Below, piece by piece: positions 5,925 to 5,926 of a DNA stretch of 5,926 nt (within the stretch, counting starts at the first letter, position 1; every line of letters starts with the position of its first letter). The DNA comes from Chryseobacterium sp. (GTDB lineage: Bacteria > Bacteroidota > Bacteroidia > Flavobacteriales > Weeksellaceae): NCBI GenBank assembly GCA_030146295.1, contig JASLCD010000304.1:1-5926 (forward strand), given 5' to 3'. Both the position numbers and the translations under genes were made by a program. Below the pieces are notes generated by a model, which was not told the DNA's origin, searched no databases, and worked only from the letters and a program-made list of their open reading frames with translations.

Positions 5925-5926
5925 AT

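Noticed and set aside
1..5926. Mobile element, phage, CRISPR, tRNA or defence-system signals
   Set aside because: No transposase, integrase, direct-repeat array, tRNA-like cloverleaf or known defence domain was seen on either strand; composition appears even across the window.

Overview
The window looks like ordinary chromosome from a low-GC Bacteroidota bacterium, most likely a Flavobacteriia member close to Chryseobacterium. This rests on the AT-rich composition, the absence of clear Shine-Dalgarno sequences, two start-proximal matches to the Bacteroidota -7 promoter box (TAnnTTTG), and the protein flavours (two pirins, a 14-TM DHA2 transporter, a secreted protein with an '...FGQ' signal-peptide end). 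The genus is an inference from memory of such proteins; no search was run.

All seven genes lie on the minus strand and are transcribed from right to left. Starting at the right: (1) a secreted, cysteine-free protein of unknown function (5077-5889), with its own -7 box and a strong hairpin terminator; (2) a DHA2-family 14-TM drug/H+ antiporter (3535-4938), preceded by two small dyads that could be operator sites and followed by a modest terminator; (3) a pirin close in layout to human pirin (2515-3390), with its own -7 box; (4) a nested palindromic repeat between genes (2423-2455); (5) a tightly packed run of four genes: a small GNAT-like acyltransferase (2048-2359), a second pirin of another subfamily (1090-1989), an NAD(P)H-dependent FMN reductase (536-1075), and a TMEM175-type potassium channel subunit (1-543, cut by the window edge). 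The last two overlap by 8 bp.

Taken together, the pirins (metal cupins, some with quercetinase activity), the flavin reductase, the acyltransferase and the exporter suggest handling of aromatic, quinone-like or other electrophilic compounds. This is inferred from gene families and context only. No RNA gene, CRISPR array, insertion sequence, phage gene or origin is visible, and no intergenic gap exceeds about 155 bp. I found no convincing undescribed system. The points most worth a second look are the nested palindrome, the two dissimilar pirins side by side, the dyads before the exporter gene, the coupled potassium channel gene, and the unrecognised secreted protein.
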